This document shows, in pieces, positions 15,958 through 24,051 of a stretch of 40,831 bases of DNA (its first letter is position 1; each line of letters begins with the position of its first letter). Below the pieces are notes generated by a model that did no database searches, was not told the origin of the DNA, and saw nothing but the letters and a program-made list of their open reading frames with translations. The DNA lies in assembly GCA_905233695.1 (NCBI GenBank), contig CAJODN010000024.1:1-40831 (forward strand), given 5' to 3'. The stretch is from an uncultured Lachnospiraceae bacterium. GTDB lineage: Bacteria; Bacillota; Clostridia; Lachnospirales; Lachnospiraceae. Both the position numbers and the translations under genes were made by a program.

Positions 15958-18456
15958 ATGAAACGTGTAAAGTTCTTTTCGTCTGTTATCTTAATAATTG
16001 TTGCAGCCTATATTATTATAGGTGAAATTGTGTTCCCTGAGTATGTTCCGGACATGGGAGCAATCTGCGAGATTCTTCCAAGTGATAGCTTTGTCAAGAT
16101 TAATCCTGATGGTTCGAGAGAACCCTTCGAAGTCCCCGGTAAGGCTGATGGCGACATTGTATTTGAGACAGTTCTTCCGGATGAGCTCGGAAGAGATAAG
16201 GATGCGCTGTGTCTTCGCGGTAAGGATATGCGAATCTATATTGATGGGAAGCTTCGTGAGAATTATGAGGTTCAGGATAATATGCTTCTCGGAGACCGCT
16301 CTTCCGAGTGCTATATAATGACATCTCTGTATCCCGAGGATTCAGGCAAGACGCTTACCGTTTATTATGCCTACAATGCCGGCGTTGTCTACGAGGTGTT
16401 CGTGGGCAATAGGATAGGTGTGTTTTCGTATTTGTTTAAGTATTACGGAGCTGAACTCTTTGTGGGGTTAGCCGTTCTGATCCTCGGTCTTATATGTTAT
16501 CTTGCAGCCCTCGGATATCAGCGTGTTCATAAGCGCTATCTCGAGCTTCGAGACCTTTCCCTTGGTGTTATAATCGGTGCAATTTGGGTTCTAAGTAATT
16601 CCGTTTTCAGACAGCTGTATTCCAGAAATATATCGATAATGGCTAATATACCATTTCTAATGGTAATGATAATGCCACTTCCGTTTCTTGTATTCATTAA
16701 TTCCCTTCAAAATGGAAGGCACTACAAGCTTATCAGAGTGGCTCTTGATATAGAGCTACTTGACTTTGTTGTGTGTGCGGTGCTTTTTGTAAGCGGTCTT
16801 GTACCGCTTGCGGGAACGTTTATCCTTGCGGCATCATCAGCAGCCGCGTCTATCGGAATTATCGCATACACAATGATTAGAGATACAATTGATAAGAAGA
16901 TACGTCCATATAGATATGTTGCATTTGGCTTCATGGCACTTGGTATTGCCGCCATAGTTCAGATACTTATATATCTCTTTGCTCATAACGGAGTGTTCTC
17001 AGGGCTCTTTATGGCGCTGGGACTTCTTGCGTTCATAATCTGCGCCATGATTCATACAATAAGGCAGATTATAGGAATTCAGCTTGCGGCCAAGGATGCC
17101 CTTGATGCCGGTAAGATCAAGGACGAATTCCTTGCCAATATGTCCCATGAGATTAGGACGCCACTTAACGGAATTCTCGGAATGAACGAGATGATTCTTC
17201 GAGATACGAAGGAGAGGCGCACCAGGAAATATGCGGTTAATATTAAGGGCGCCGGAGAGACTCTTCTTGCACTTATTAACGATATACTTGACTTAAGTAA
17301 GATTCAAGCAGGAAGACTTACGCTTATTCCTGCGAAATACGATGCATCATCTCTTCTTAATGATGTCCTTAATATGACACGCTCCAAGGCACTTGAGAAG
17401 GATCTGGATTTTAAGTTTGATGTTTCTGAAAATGTGCCTGCAAGCCTTAGGGGTGATGAAATAAGAGTGAAGCAGATTCTCCTCAATATAATCAATAATG
17501 CGGTAAAATACACGAGCGAGGGATATGTTCATGTGAAAATAGGCGTAAGAAATAGTGATATTCCGAGCATGACAACCCTTCGTGTCGAGGTTTCTGACAG
17601 CGGGGAGGGAATTAAGCCCGAGGATATGGGCAAACTGTTCAAAAGCTTCCAGAGAATAGATGAGAAGAGTAATAAGAAGATTGAAGGTACCGGTCTCGGA
17701 CTTCATATCACGAATCGTCTTGTCAATATGATGGACGGAAGAATAGAAGTAGAAAGCGAATATGGTAAAGGTAGTACATTTCGCATATTCCTGCCTCAGG
17801 AGGTTGCTTCCGATGATACCATCGGCGATTTCTCGAAGGCCGTTCAGGAATATGTTGACAATATGAAGCTCTCTGAGACGACACTTTATATACCGGATGC
17901 TAAGATTCTTGTCGTTGATGATAATGAGATGAACCTTGATGTTATGGAAGGCCTTCTTCGTGACACCAAGGCTAAGGTTGAATATGCCCTCTCCGGTGAA
18001 GAATGCCTAAGTAAACTTAGGGAGAAGAAAGACTTCGACATTATAATGTTAGACCAGATGATGCCCGAGATGAGCGGCGAAGAAACGCTCTCTATAATTC
18101 AGAAGGAGAACCTCGCATCAGGTACTCCCGTGGTAGCACTAACAGCTGATGCCATTGTGGGTGCGAAAGAGAATTATCTTAATATGGGATTCACCGATTA
18201 CCTCTCTAAGCCTGTTCACTACGAGGAATTAGAAGAACAGCTTAAGAAACACATTTCCAAGGATAAGCAAAAGGAAAGGGCAGAAGAAAAAGGAAGCCTC
18301 CCCATACTTCTCCTCTGGGGCATGGATCCCGACCGCCTCCGCGACGAAAAAGAGAAGCTCTCTGAGAACTACAAGTGTGTATGCGTCGTCGGCTCCAAGG
18401 CCATGGAGCGCTACGTAGAAAAGAATCACCCGGAGAGAGTTATGAGAGTATATTGA
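15958..18456 (+). CDS. Hybrid sensor histidine kinase/response regulator (module 2)
   Basis: 832 residues with the same plan as the kinase at 9674: N-terminal TM helix; extracytoplasmic domain (MRIYIDGKLRENYE, AYNAGVVYEVFVG); about seven helices (~160-370); H-box NMSHEIRTPLNG (His ~396); N-box NIINNAVKYT; DSGEGI; GTGLGL; receiver (ILVVDDNEMNLDV ~650, Asp in MLDQMMPEMSG ~697, Lys in LSKPVHYEE ~752). The C-terminus is a short degenerate receiver start (PILLLWGMDPDRL) where the acidic pair has become WGM. ATG 15958 has AGAGG 4 nt upstream; TTG 15943 would overlap the Hpt gene. The stop codon lies within the next promoter's -35. Confidence 0.92.
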   Translation: MKRVKFFSSVILIIVAAYIIIGEIVFPEYVPDMGAICEILPSDSFVKINPDGSREPFEVPGKADGDIVFETVLPDELGRDKDALCLRGKDMRIYIDGKLRENYEVQDNMLLGDRSSECYIMTSLYPEDSGKTLTVYYAYNAGVVYEVFVGNRIGVFSYLFKYYGAELFVGLAVLILGLICYLAALGYQRVHKRYLELRDLSLGVIIGAIWVLSNSVFRQLYSRNISIMANIPFLMVMIMPLPFLVFINSLQNGRHYKLIRVALDIELLDFVVCAVLFVSGLVPLAGTFILAASSAAASIGIIAYTMIRDTIDKKIRPYRYVAFGFMALGIAAIVQILIYLFAHNGVFSGLFMALGLLAFIICAMIHTIRQIIGIQLAAKDALDAGKIKDEFLANMSHEIRTPLNGILGMNEMILRDTKERRTRKYAVNIKGAGETLLALINDILDLSKIQAGRLTLIPAKYDASSLLNDVLNMTRSKALEKDLDFKFDVSENVPASLRGDEIRVKQILLNIINNAVKYTSEGYVHVKIGVRNSDIPSMTTLRVEVSDSGEGIKPEDMGKLFKSFQRIDEKSNKKIEGTGLGLHITNRLVNMMDGRIEVESEYGKGSTFRIFLPQEVASDDTIGDFSKAVQEYVDNMKLSETTLYIPDAKILVVDDNEMNLDVMEGLLRDTKAKVEYALSGEECLSKLREKKDFDIIMLDQMMPEMSGEETLSIIQKENLASGTPVVALTADAIVGAKENYLNMGFTDYLSKPVHYEELEEQLKKHISKDKQKERAEEKGSLPILLLWGMDPDRLRDEKEKLSENYKCVCVVGSKAMERYVEKNHPERVMRVY

Positions 18457-18480
18457 CAATACTCCAAAAAGTGTTACAAT
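18453..18480 (+). promoter_or_regulatory. Promoter for the AI-2E permease / chemoreceptor genes
   Basis: TTGACA (18453-18458), spacer 16, TACAAT (18475-18480). The -35 overlaps the kinase stop codon TGA (18454-18456). Predicted start near 18487, giving a leader of about 70 nt that ends in GGAGG before the GTG start. Confidence 0.75.
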
Positions 18481-18557
18481 ATCTTGTATGTATGCACATT
18501 TCTATGTAGCATATAATGTAGTATTAGTTAAGATAGACATTTTGCGGAGGAACGAAA

Positions 18558-19769
18558 GTGGGAGAGAGAGACAACAATACAGAACGTAAATTAAAAAAGC
18601 AACCCTGGTTTGCCATGGCGGTTGCTCTTTGTATAGCAATACTTTTTTACTTCATACTGAGTAATCTTGACACAGCAGTGTCAGTGGTTGGTACAGTCTG
18701 CTATTATATCTATCCGATAATCGCGGGTGTGATTCTGGCATATCTTATTAATCCCCTAATGAAACTTTTTGAACATAAGGTGCTTGGTAAGATGAAAAAA
18801 CCGGGCATAAGAAGAGCCCTTGCTCTTGCGATGGCCATTATAATTGTGCTTGTTCTTATAGCCCTTATAATATGGCTTCTTATTCCGGATCTCTACGGAA
18901 GTATTGTTACAATTTATAACAATAAGGATGAGTATCTTAATGAGATATATGATGTTCTTGATAAATGGGGTGCCACATCAATCCTTACCTATCTTCAGGG
19001 ATTGACATCGGGTAAGTCGAGTCTGTTCGAAACCGTAATAGGCTTCCTCGGTAATAACGGAGAAGCTATTAAGGACGGTGTAATGACAATCGGCGGACAC
19101 CTTGGTGCATGGGGCATTGGTCTTATCTTCTCAATATATTTCCTCGCAGCGAAGGATAAGATAATTGAGACATCTAAGAAGCTTCTCGGTGCCATGCTTC
19201 GTACAGAAAAAAGAACTTCTAATGTACTTAAGCATCTTACACGCATGAATGAGATAGTATCTAAGTACCTTGCTTTTACTATTGTTGACAGTATTCTTAT
19301 CGGAGTTGCAACGGCAATATTCATGGTGATTTTCGGAATGGAATATGTTGGACTTCTTGCAGTACTAATCGGTGTTACCAACCTGATACCTACATTCGGA
19401 CCTGTTATTGGTACTGTGCTGGGTGCCGTGATACTCCTTCTTTCTAACCCATGGCATGCACTTGCATTCGTAATATTCGAACTTGTATATCAGACCTTAG
19501 ACGGTTATGTAATAAGACCGAAGCTCTTCGGTAAGACACTTGGCGTATCAGGTCTCTGGATACTTGTTGCCATTATCGTAGGCGGAAGAATTCTCGGAGT
19601 AATCGGTATTCTTATTTCAATACCTGTTGTTGCAATAATCGATTATCTCATTAAGGAAGTATATTTGCCATCTAGAAGAGAAAAAGCTAAGAAAGATAAA
19701 GAAACAGAAGGGGAGAAAACCAAAGAAGTAACAAAAATAGAAGAAAAGAAACACGAGGATGACAAATAA
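18558..19769 (+). CDS. AI-2E family transporter
   Basis: A 403-residue membrane protein of the AI-2E (PerM/TqsA-like) family with about eight helices. Seen: the paired N-terminal helices (WFAMAVALCIAILFYFILSN; YYIYPIIAGVILAYLINPL), the long amphipathic central domain, and the conserved block GVTNLIPTFGPVIGTVLGAVI followed by LDGYVIRPKLFGKTLGVSGLWILVAII. The C-terminal ~40 residues are a charged Lys/Glu tail. Despite the name, many members do not move autoinducer-2; some are Na+/H+ or small-molecule exporters. GTG start at 18558 lies 7 nt after GGAGG. A chemoreceptor follows after 15 bp. Confidence 0.9.
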   Translation: MGERDNNTERKLKKQPWFAMAVALCIAILFYFILSNLDTAVSVVGTVCYYIYPIIAGVILAYLINPLMKLFEHKVLGKMKKPGIRRALALAMAIIIVLVLIALIIWLLIPDLYGSIVTIYNNKDEYLNEIYDVLDKWGATSILTYLQGLTSGKSSLFETVIGFLGNNGEAIKDGVMTIGGHLGAWGIGLIFSIYFLAAKDKIIETSKKLLGAMLRTEKRTSNVLKHLTRMNEIVSKYLAFTIVDSILIGVATAIFMVIFGMEYVGLLAVLIGVTNLIPTFGPVIGTVLGAVILLLSNPWHALAFVIFELVYQTLDGYVIRPKLFGKTLGVSGLWILVAIIVGGRILGVIGILISIPVVAIIDYLIKEVYLPSRREKAKKDKETEGEKTKEVTKIEEKKHEDDK

Positions 19770-19784
19770 TAAGGAGGTCAAGTT

Positions 19785-21242
19785 ATGACAATCTATGAGA
19801 GACAGCATGCAGAGAAGGAGAGATTTATATTCCTTATTCGTACGCTTACGATGATAATTCTCGCCATTATTTCGTTTCTGTACATGGGCGGTAGCTTGTT
19901 CGGAATGATTAGAACCGGCGTCATTGCCGCAGGCGCAATTTTCTACCTGGTGTGTTTCCTGCTTAAGAAAAGCGGAGAAGGACTTGCCAAGGTGTGCCTC
20001 ATTATTCTTGCTATATGTTATGCGTGGCTGTTTCTTACAGCAGGACAACCTTATCTATTCATTATACAATTCCCCATAATGTTCGTCGTTATATTAGACC
20101 AGCAGAAGAAGACGACGCTAGTCTCGTCTTCTGCATGTATCGTGGTAAATGCCATATATCTTGTTATATTCCTTATAACCGGCGATATGTCTGAGCTTAT
20201 GGTTGAGATTATCTGCTTTGTATTCGCGGTGTCGACGGCAGTAATGGGTGCCGTTCTTACCGTCTTCATGGAGAAGCAGACAATTGAGATGACAACGCAC
20301 CTTAAGAAGCAGACCAGTGAACAGGGTGATATTGCTGAAAATATTATTAAAGAATCCACGGTTATTCTCGAGAAATTAGATGAGGCAACTGATATTGTGG
20401 CCAAGCTTAATGAGGGAATCGAGAAGAGCGGTGAGTCATCTAACAGTATTTCCGTTGCAATTCAGAGTACTGCAGAGGCCGTTGAGAATCAGACGGAAAT
20501 GACATCTCAGATACAAGAGAGGCTTGAGGAATCGGCTGAAAGTGCCAATATTATGAAGAAGGCAAGTGACGATACGTCGCATGCGGTTAAGGAAGGTGCC
20601 AATCTTCTTACAGAGCTTGAGAAGAAGGCCGAAGAAACAGGAGAGATTAATAGGATAACAGTGGAGGCAACGAAGAAGCTTCAAGCCAGAATTGAAGAGG
20701 TTGAAGAATTTACCGGAGCAATTCTTAACATTTCCAATCAGACCAATCTTCTTGCGTTAAATGCGTCTATTGAGGCGGCAAGAGCCGGAGAAGCCGGTAA
20801 AGGCTTTGCTGTCGTTGCAGACGAGATTAGAGAGCTTTCTGAAGGAACCAAGTCCGCTACCGAGAAGATTACCGAGATTATTACTAAGCTCGCCGATGAT
20901 ATGAAGGATGCCACATCCAATATGATTAAGACATCCGATAGTATTACACAGCAGAGCGAGATGATAGAGGATACAGGAGAGAAATTCGAAGTTATTAACA
21001 ATAATATCGTTGGACTTATGGATTCCATTAATAATATCACTGTTGTTATTCGTGATGTAGTGGATGCTAACTCCAGGATTATGGATTCTGTAACCAATTT
21101 ATCTGCTACTACCGAGGAAGTAGCAGCATCTACCACAGCACTTGCTCAGCTTGGCGATGATAATGTAGCACACATGACCGAAATGACCGAGAGACTCGAT
21201 GTAATCAACGATGCAGCCGTTCAGATGAAGGAATGCTTGTAA
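19785..21242 (+). CDS. Methyl-accepting chemotaxis protein with multi-helix membrane domain
   Basis: A 485-residue chemoreceptor. The N-terminal ~165 residues are about six transmembrane helices with almost no extracytoplasmic loop, so the signal is probably sensed in or near the membrane. The long coiled-coil signalling domain (about 175-485) contains the invariant hairpin tip [34 protein letters not shown] (about residues 316-350), which binds CheA/CheW. No HAMP domain is obvious. ATG follows AAGGAGG. No che or flagellar genes are nearby. The stop overlaps the -35 of the veg promoter. Confidence 0.93.
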   Translation: MTIYERQHAEKERFIFLIRTLTMIILAIISFLYMGGSLFGMIRTGVIAAGAIFYLVCFLLKKSGEGLAKVCLIILAICYAWLFLTAGQPYLFIIQFPIMFVVILDQQKKTTLVSSSACIVVNAIYLVIFLITGDMSELMVEIICFVFAVSTAVMGAVLTVFMEKQTIEMTTHLKKQTSEQGDIAENIIKESTVILEKLDEATDIVAKLNEGIEKSGESSNSISVAIQSTAEAVENQTEMTSQIQERLEESAESANIMKKASDDTSHAVKEGANLLTELEKKAEETGEINRITVEATKKLQARIEEVEEFTGAILNISNQTNLLALNASIEAARAGEAGKGFAVVADEIRELSEGTKSATEKITEIITKLADDMKDATSNMIKTSDSITQQSEMIEDTGEKFEVINNNIVGLMDSINNITVVIRDVVDANSRIMDSVTNLSATTEEVAASTTALAQLGDDNVAHMTEMTERLDVINDAAVQMKECL

Positions 21243-21265
21243 AATGTTCTTATAAATGTTATAAT
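21237..21265 (+). promoter_or_regulatory. Promoter of veg
   Basis: TTGTAA (21237-21242), spacer 17, TATAAT (21260-21265). The -35 overlaps the last two codons of the chemoreceptor. Transcription should begin near 21272, exactly at the foot of the hairpin listed next. Confidence 0.75.
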
Positions 21266-21271
21266 ATTCCA

Positions 21272-21312
21272 GCGTGTTTTTGCTCAACGTAAAATGCGAA
21301 TTCTAAACACGC
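21272..21312 (+). promoter_or_regulatory. 5'-terminal hairpin of the veg message
   Basis: GCGTGTTT (21272-21279) and AAACACGC (21305-21312) pair perfectly over 8 bp around a 25-nt loop. The ribosome site AGGAGG follows immediately (21313-21318). The hairpin would lie at the extreme 5' end of the transcript and could protect it from decay or influence ribosome access. Confidence 0.65.
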
Positions 21313-21327
21313 AGGAGGAATTTAGAA

Positions 21328-21570
21328 ATGGAACAAAGAGATTTCGACAAGGTTAGGGCATCTGTCAAGCAGCAATGTGGCAGAAAGGTTATTATTCAGC
21401 TTGACAAAGGACGTAACAAAGTTGATGTACAAAAAGGAGTTATTAAGGGGGCTTATCCAAGCGTATTTACGATTCTCGTAGATGATAAGGATGATGATAA
21501 GCCGGCACAGTTACTTTCGTTCAGTTATACTGATATTATCACTAAGGATATAAGAATGAAGCTGTACTAG
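21328..21570 (+). CDS. veg: Veg family protein
   Basis: An 80-residue small protein of the Veg family (DUF1021), a very abundant Firmicute protein linked in Bacillus subtilis to biofilm formation, with unclear mechanism. It shows the family pattern: VRASVKQQCGRKVIIQLDKGRNK, the basic GVIKGAYPSVFTILVDD core, and LLSFSYTDIITKDIRMKL at the end. Length is typical. Transcription comes from the promoter at 21237 through the 5' hairpin. The LCP gene begins 20 bp after the stop with only a weak ribosome site, so it may depend on veg translation. Confidence 0.95.
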   Translation: MEQRDFDKVRASVKQQCGRKVIIQLDKGRNKVDVQKGVIKGAYPSVFTILVDDKDDDKPAQLLSFSYTDIITKDIRMKLY

Positions 21571-21590
21571 GCTTTATACAGGTATTATAT

Positions 21591-22676
21591 ATGGCTAAGA
21601 AAATTAAACAACCGTTAACCAAAGCGGAGAAGCGGAAGAAGAGAAGGAAGACGCTCATCATTATTGAGGTGATAATTCTTCTCATAGTTGTGGCTTTTCT
21701 TGTGGCATGGCTCAAGTTCGGGCTTATAAGCTGTGAAGATCTGGGAGATTTATCGAAGAATAAATTATCTACCGATACAATCGATCTTCTTAAGGGATAC
21801 AAATGTATAGCGTTTTTCGGAGTTGACAACCGGTCTAACGGCAATTTTGAAAGCGGTAATTCCGACAGTATTATGGTTGCATGTATCAATAATGATACGA
21901 AGGAAGTAAGGGTTATATCACTCTACAGAGATACAGCTCTTATGATGAAGGACAACGTAATCAGAAAATGTAATTACGCATATAATCACGGTGGATATCA
22001 GGAGGCAATAGAGATGCTTAATAGGAATCTCGATCTTGATATTCAGGAGTATATAGCAGTTGATTTCAATGCGCTTTCCGATGTTATCGATGATGTCGGC
22101 GGTGTTGAGATTGACCTTACGGCTGAAGAAGCTAAGCTTATGAATAATGATTACATCGGTGAGGTTGCAAGCATAACAGGCAAGCACTCAGACGGTGTGG
22201 CGGCAGGTCATCAGACACTTAACGGTGTAGAGGCTACGGCTTACTGTAGACTTCGTTACACATCAGGCGGTGACTTCAAGCGTGCCGAGAGACAGAGAAC
22301 GGTTCTTTCGCAGATTGTCAACAAGGTTAAGAATATGAGTGCAGCTCAGGCTCTTAAGCTTGCTACCGATGAAAATGTGCTTAAGGAGATCTCAACAAGT
22401 CTCAGTGCTTCAGAGATAGCAACGCTGGCGTCAGCCTTAAGAGATTATAATCTCGGAGCAACAAGCGGCTTCCCGTTCGATAAGACCACCGGAACCTACG
22501 GTAGCAAAGGAAGTCTCGTTGTACCGTGTACACTTGATACCAACGTATCGAAACTCTATTTCTTCTTATTCAATAAAGAGGGATACGTTCCGTCGGAAGA
22601 GGTTAAGAAGATAAGTAGGGACATCGTGGACTTGACCGGTAAGACGGAGAAGAATGCCGAGGTTGATGAGTACTAA
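21591..22676 (+). CDS. LytR-CpsA-Psr (LCP) family cell-wall glycopolymer transferase
   Basis: A 361-residue type II membrane protein: a basic cytoplasmic N-terminus (KKIKQPLTKAEKRKKRRK), one TM helix (~24-43), then an extracellular LCP domain. Seen: CIAFFGVDNRSNGNFESGNSDSIMV, VRVISLYRDTALMM (Arg that contacts the lipid pyrophosphate), NYAYNHGG, YIAVDFNALSDVIDDVGGVEIDL and RLRYTSGGDFKRAERQR. LCP enzymes attach glycopolymers from undecaprenyl carriers to peptidoglycan. This fits the polysaccharide genes further right. A hairpin at 22699 may end the operon. Confidence 0.93.
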   Translation: MAKKIKQPLTKAEKRKKRRKTLIIIEVIILLIVVAFLVAWLKFGLISCEDLGDLSKNKLSTDTIDLLKGYKCIAFFGVDNRSNGNFESGNSDSIMVACINNDTKEVRVISLYRDTALMMKDNVIRKCNYAYNHGGYQEAIEMLNRNLDLDIQEYIAVDFNALSDVIDDVGGVEIDLTAEEAKLMNNDYIGEVASITGKHSDGVAAGHQTLNGVEATAYCRLRYTSGGDFKRAERQRTVLSQIVNKVKNMSAAQALKLATDENVLKEISTSLSASEIATLASALRDYNLGATSGFPFDKTTGTYGSKGSLVVPCTLDTNVSKLYFFLFNKEGYVPSEEVKKISRDIVDLTGKTEKNAEVDEY

Positions 22677-22698
22677 TTTTTATATGGGAAATGTTATT

Positions 22699-22728
22699 AA
22701 GAGACGGGAGTTCATGCTTCTGTCTCTT
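22699..22728 (+). terminator. Hairpin after the LCP gene, possible terminator
   Basis: The 12-bp stem AAGAGACGGGAG (22699-22710) with CTTCTGTCTCTT (22717-22728), containing two G-T wobbles, closes a 6-nt loop. The following GTATTATG is only weakly T-rich, so termination may be inefficient. Confidence 0.5.
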
Positions 22729-22751
22729 GTATTATGTCCAACTTTATACAT

Positions 22752-22777
22752 ATTTGTGTCACAGTTTTAACACAAAT
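22752..22777. promoter_or_regulatory. Perfect palindrome upstream of htrA, possible operator
   Basis: ATTTGTGT (22752-22759) and ACACAAAT (22770-22777) are exact inverted repeats with a 10-bp centre. It lies about 40 bp upstream of the candidate -10 of htrA. The shape suits a dimeric regulator. The TTGTG...CACAA-like arms recall Rex or Crp-type sites, but the spacing does not match either exactly, so the regulator is unknown. Confidence 0.45.
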
Positions 22778-22792
22778 TAGGATTAACCTTTG

Positions 22793-22822
22793 TTATGTAT
22801 GAGACGATACAGATTGTAGAAT
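22793..22822 (+). promoter_or_regulatory. Weak promoter candidate for htrA
   Basis: TAGAAT (22817-22822) with TTATGT (22793-22798) at spacer 18. The -10 matches the form seen in other promoters here (5608, 27992), but the -35 is poor, so an activator may be needed, perhaps at the palindrome at 22752. Confidence 0.35.
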
Positions 22823-22852
22823 ATATACAGACCTACTGGGAGGTGACATAAT

Positions 22853-24039
22853 ATGGATACAAGAAAATCAGGTTTTGGTATGAAGTTAGTAAAGGTAATA
22901 GTTATCGCTTTAGTGTTCGGGTTGGTGGCCGGCGGCACGTTCGCAGGCGTTAACTTTGCATATTCTAAGTTCTTCCCAAGCACGACGACCGAAACGTCGG
23001 GCTACAAGGGAACTGCAGTAGAAGGCACGGCTGTATCAACTGCAACGACGGTAAAGGACGTGTCTGACATCGTAAGTAACGTTATGCCGTCCGTTGTGTT
23101 ACCAACATTTCCCTTACACAATATCGTACGCTTTACGGAACCGGCGTTCAGGAGACGCCCAGCGCAGGAACCGGCGTAATATTCAACCAGGATAATGAGA
23201 AAGTATACATTGTTACCAATAACCATGTTGTGGAGAATTCCAATTCTCTTACGGTAACATTTTCAAATGGAACTGCTGTTGATGCTGCCATCGTTGGAGC
23301 ATCACAGACGGATGATATCGCTGTTATAAGTGCTAAGCTTAGCGACATTGATGAGGCCACAAGGTCGACGATTAAGGTTAGTGTAATAGGAGATTCCAAC
23401 GAGCTTGTGCCCGGAGACGGTTCGATTATTATAGGAAATGCTCTTGGCTACGGTCAGTCAGTTACAACAGGCGTTATCTCTGCATTAAACCGTAAGATTA
23501 ACGCTCAGGATAACTACGGAAGAAACATAACCAACACGGTAATCCAGACGGATGCGGCCGTTAACCCCGGTAACTCCGGAGGACCGCTTCTTAATATGAA
23601 GGGTGAGATGGTTGGAATTGTGTCTGCGAAATTCTCTGATACAACGGTAGAAGGAATGGGATACGCGATACCAAGCTCAACCGTTGCTGCAATTATCAAT
23701 GAAATAATGAATAATAAGACAGCTAACAGTTCGGAAAATGCCAATACAAACGGTGGTGCATATCTCGGAATAGCGGGTATGGATATATCGCAATCCATTG
23801 CAAGGCAATATAATATTCCTATAGGAGTATATGTAACGAAGGTTTACACGGGAGCTGCAGCAGAGAAAGCCAACATTTCTCAAGGAGATGTAATTACAGC
23901 GATTGACGGCACGCAGGTAACAAGCATGTCTCAGGTTAAGAACATTCTCACCACGAAGAAATCCGGCGACAAGATAACCATAACAGTCGCCAAGGCAGAC
24001 AGTAACTATAAGTCAGCCAAGGTGGAGGTGACGTTATAG
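22853..24039 (+). pseudogene. htrA: HtrA/DegP-like serine protease, interrupted by a frameshift
   Basis: An S1C trypsin-like protease with PDZ domain split into two frames. Frame 1 (from ATG 22853, after GGGAGGTG) encodes a basic start, a signal-anchor helix, a Thr-rich linker and DVSDIVSNVMPSVV. The matching continuation (VTNISLTQYRTLYGTGVQE) is one frame away from about 23099 and runs to TAA 24037-24039. Restoring one G near 23096-23098 rejoins the protein. The rest is intact: catalytic His in TNNHVVE, Asp in TDDIAVI, Ser in NPGNSGGPLL, then a PDZ domain from YLGIAGMDIS. It would normally degrade misfolded envelope proteins. A GTG at 23230 could only start a fragment lacking the catalytic His. 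Confidence 0.85.
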
Positions 24040-24051
24040 CAGGATAGGTAA

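Noticed and set aside
19617-20048. 143-codon minus-strand open frame opposite permease and chemoreceptor
   Set aside because: Low-complexity Phe/Ser-rich shadow of Lys/Glu-rich coding sequence.
23085-23110. Programmed frameshift in htrA
   Set aside because: There is no slippery heptamer, no downstream pseudoknot that I can see and no family precedent; a one-base deletion or sequence error is simpler.
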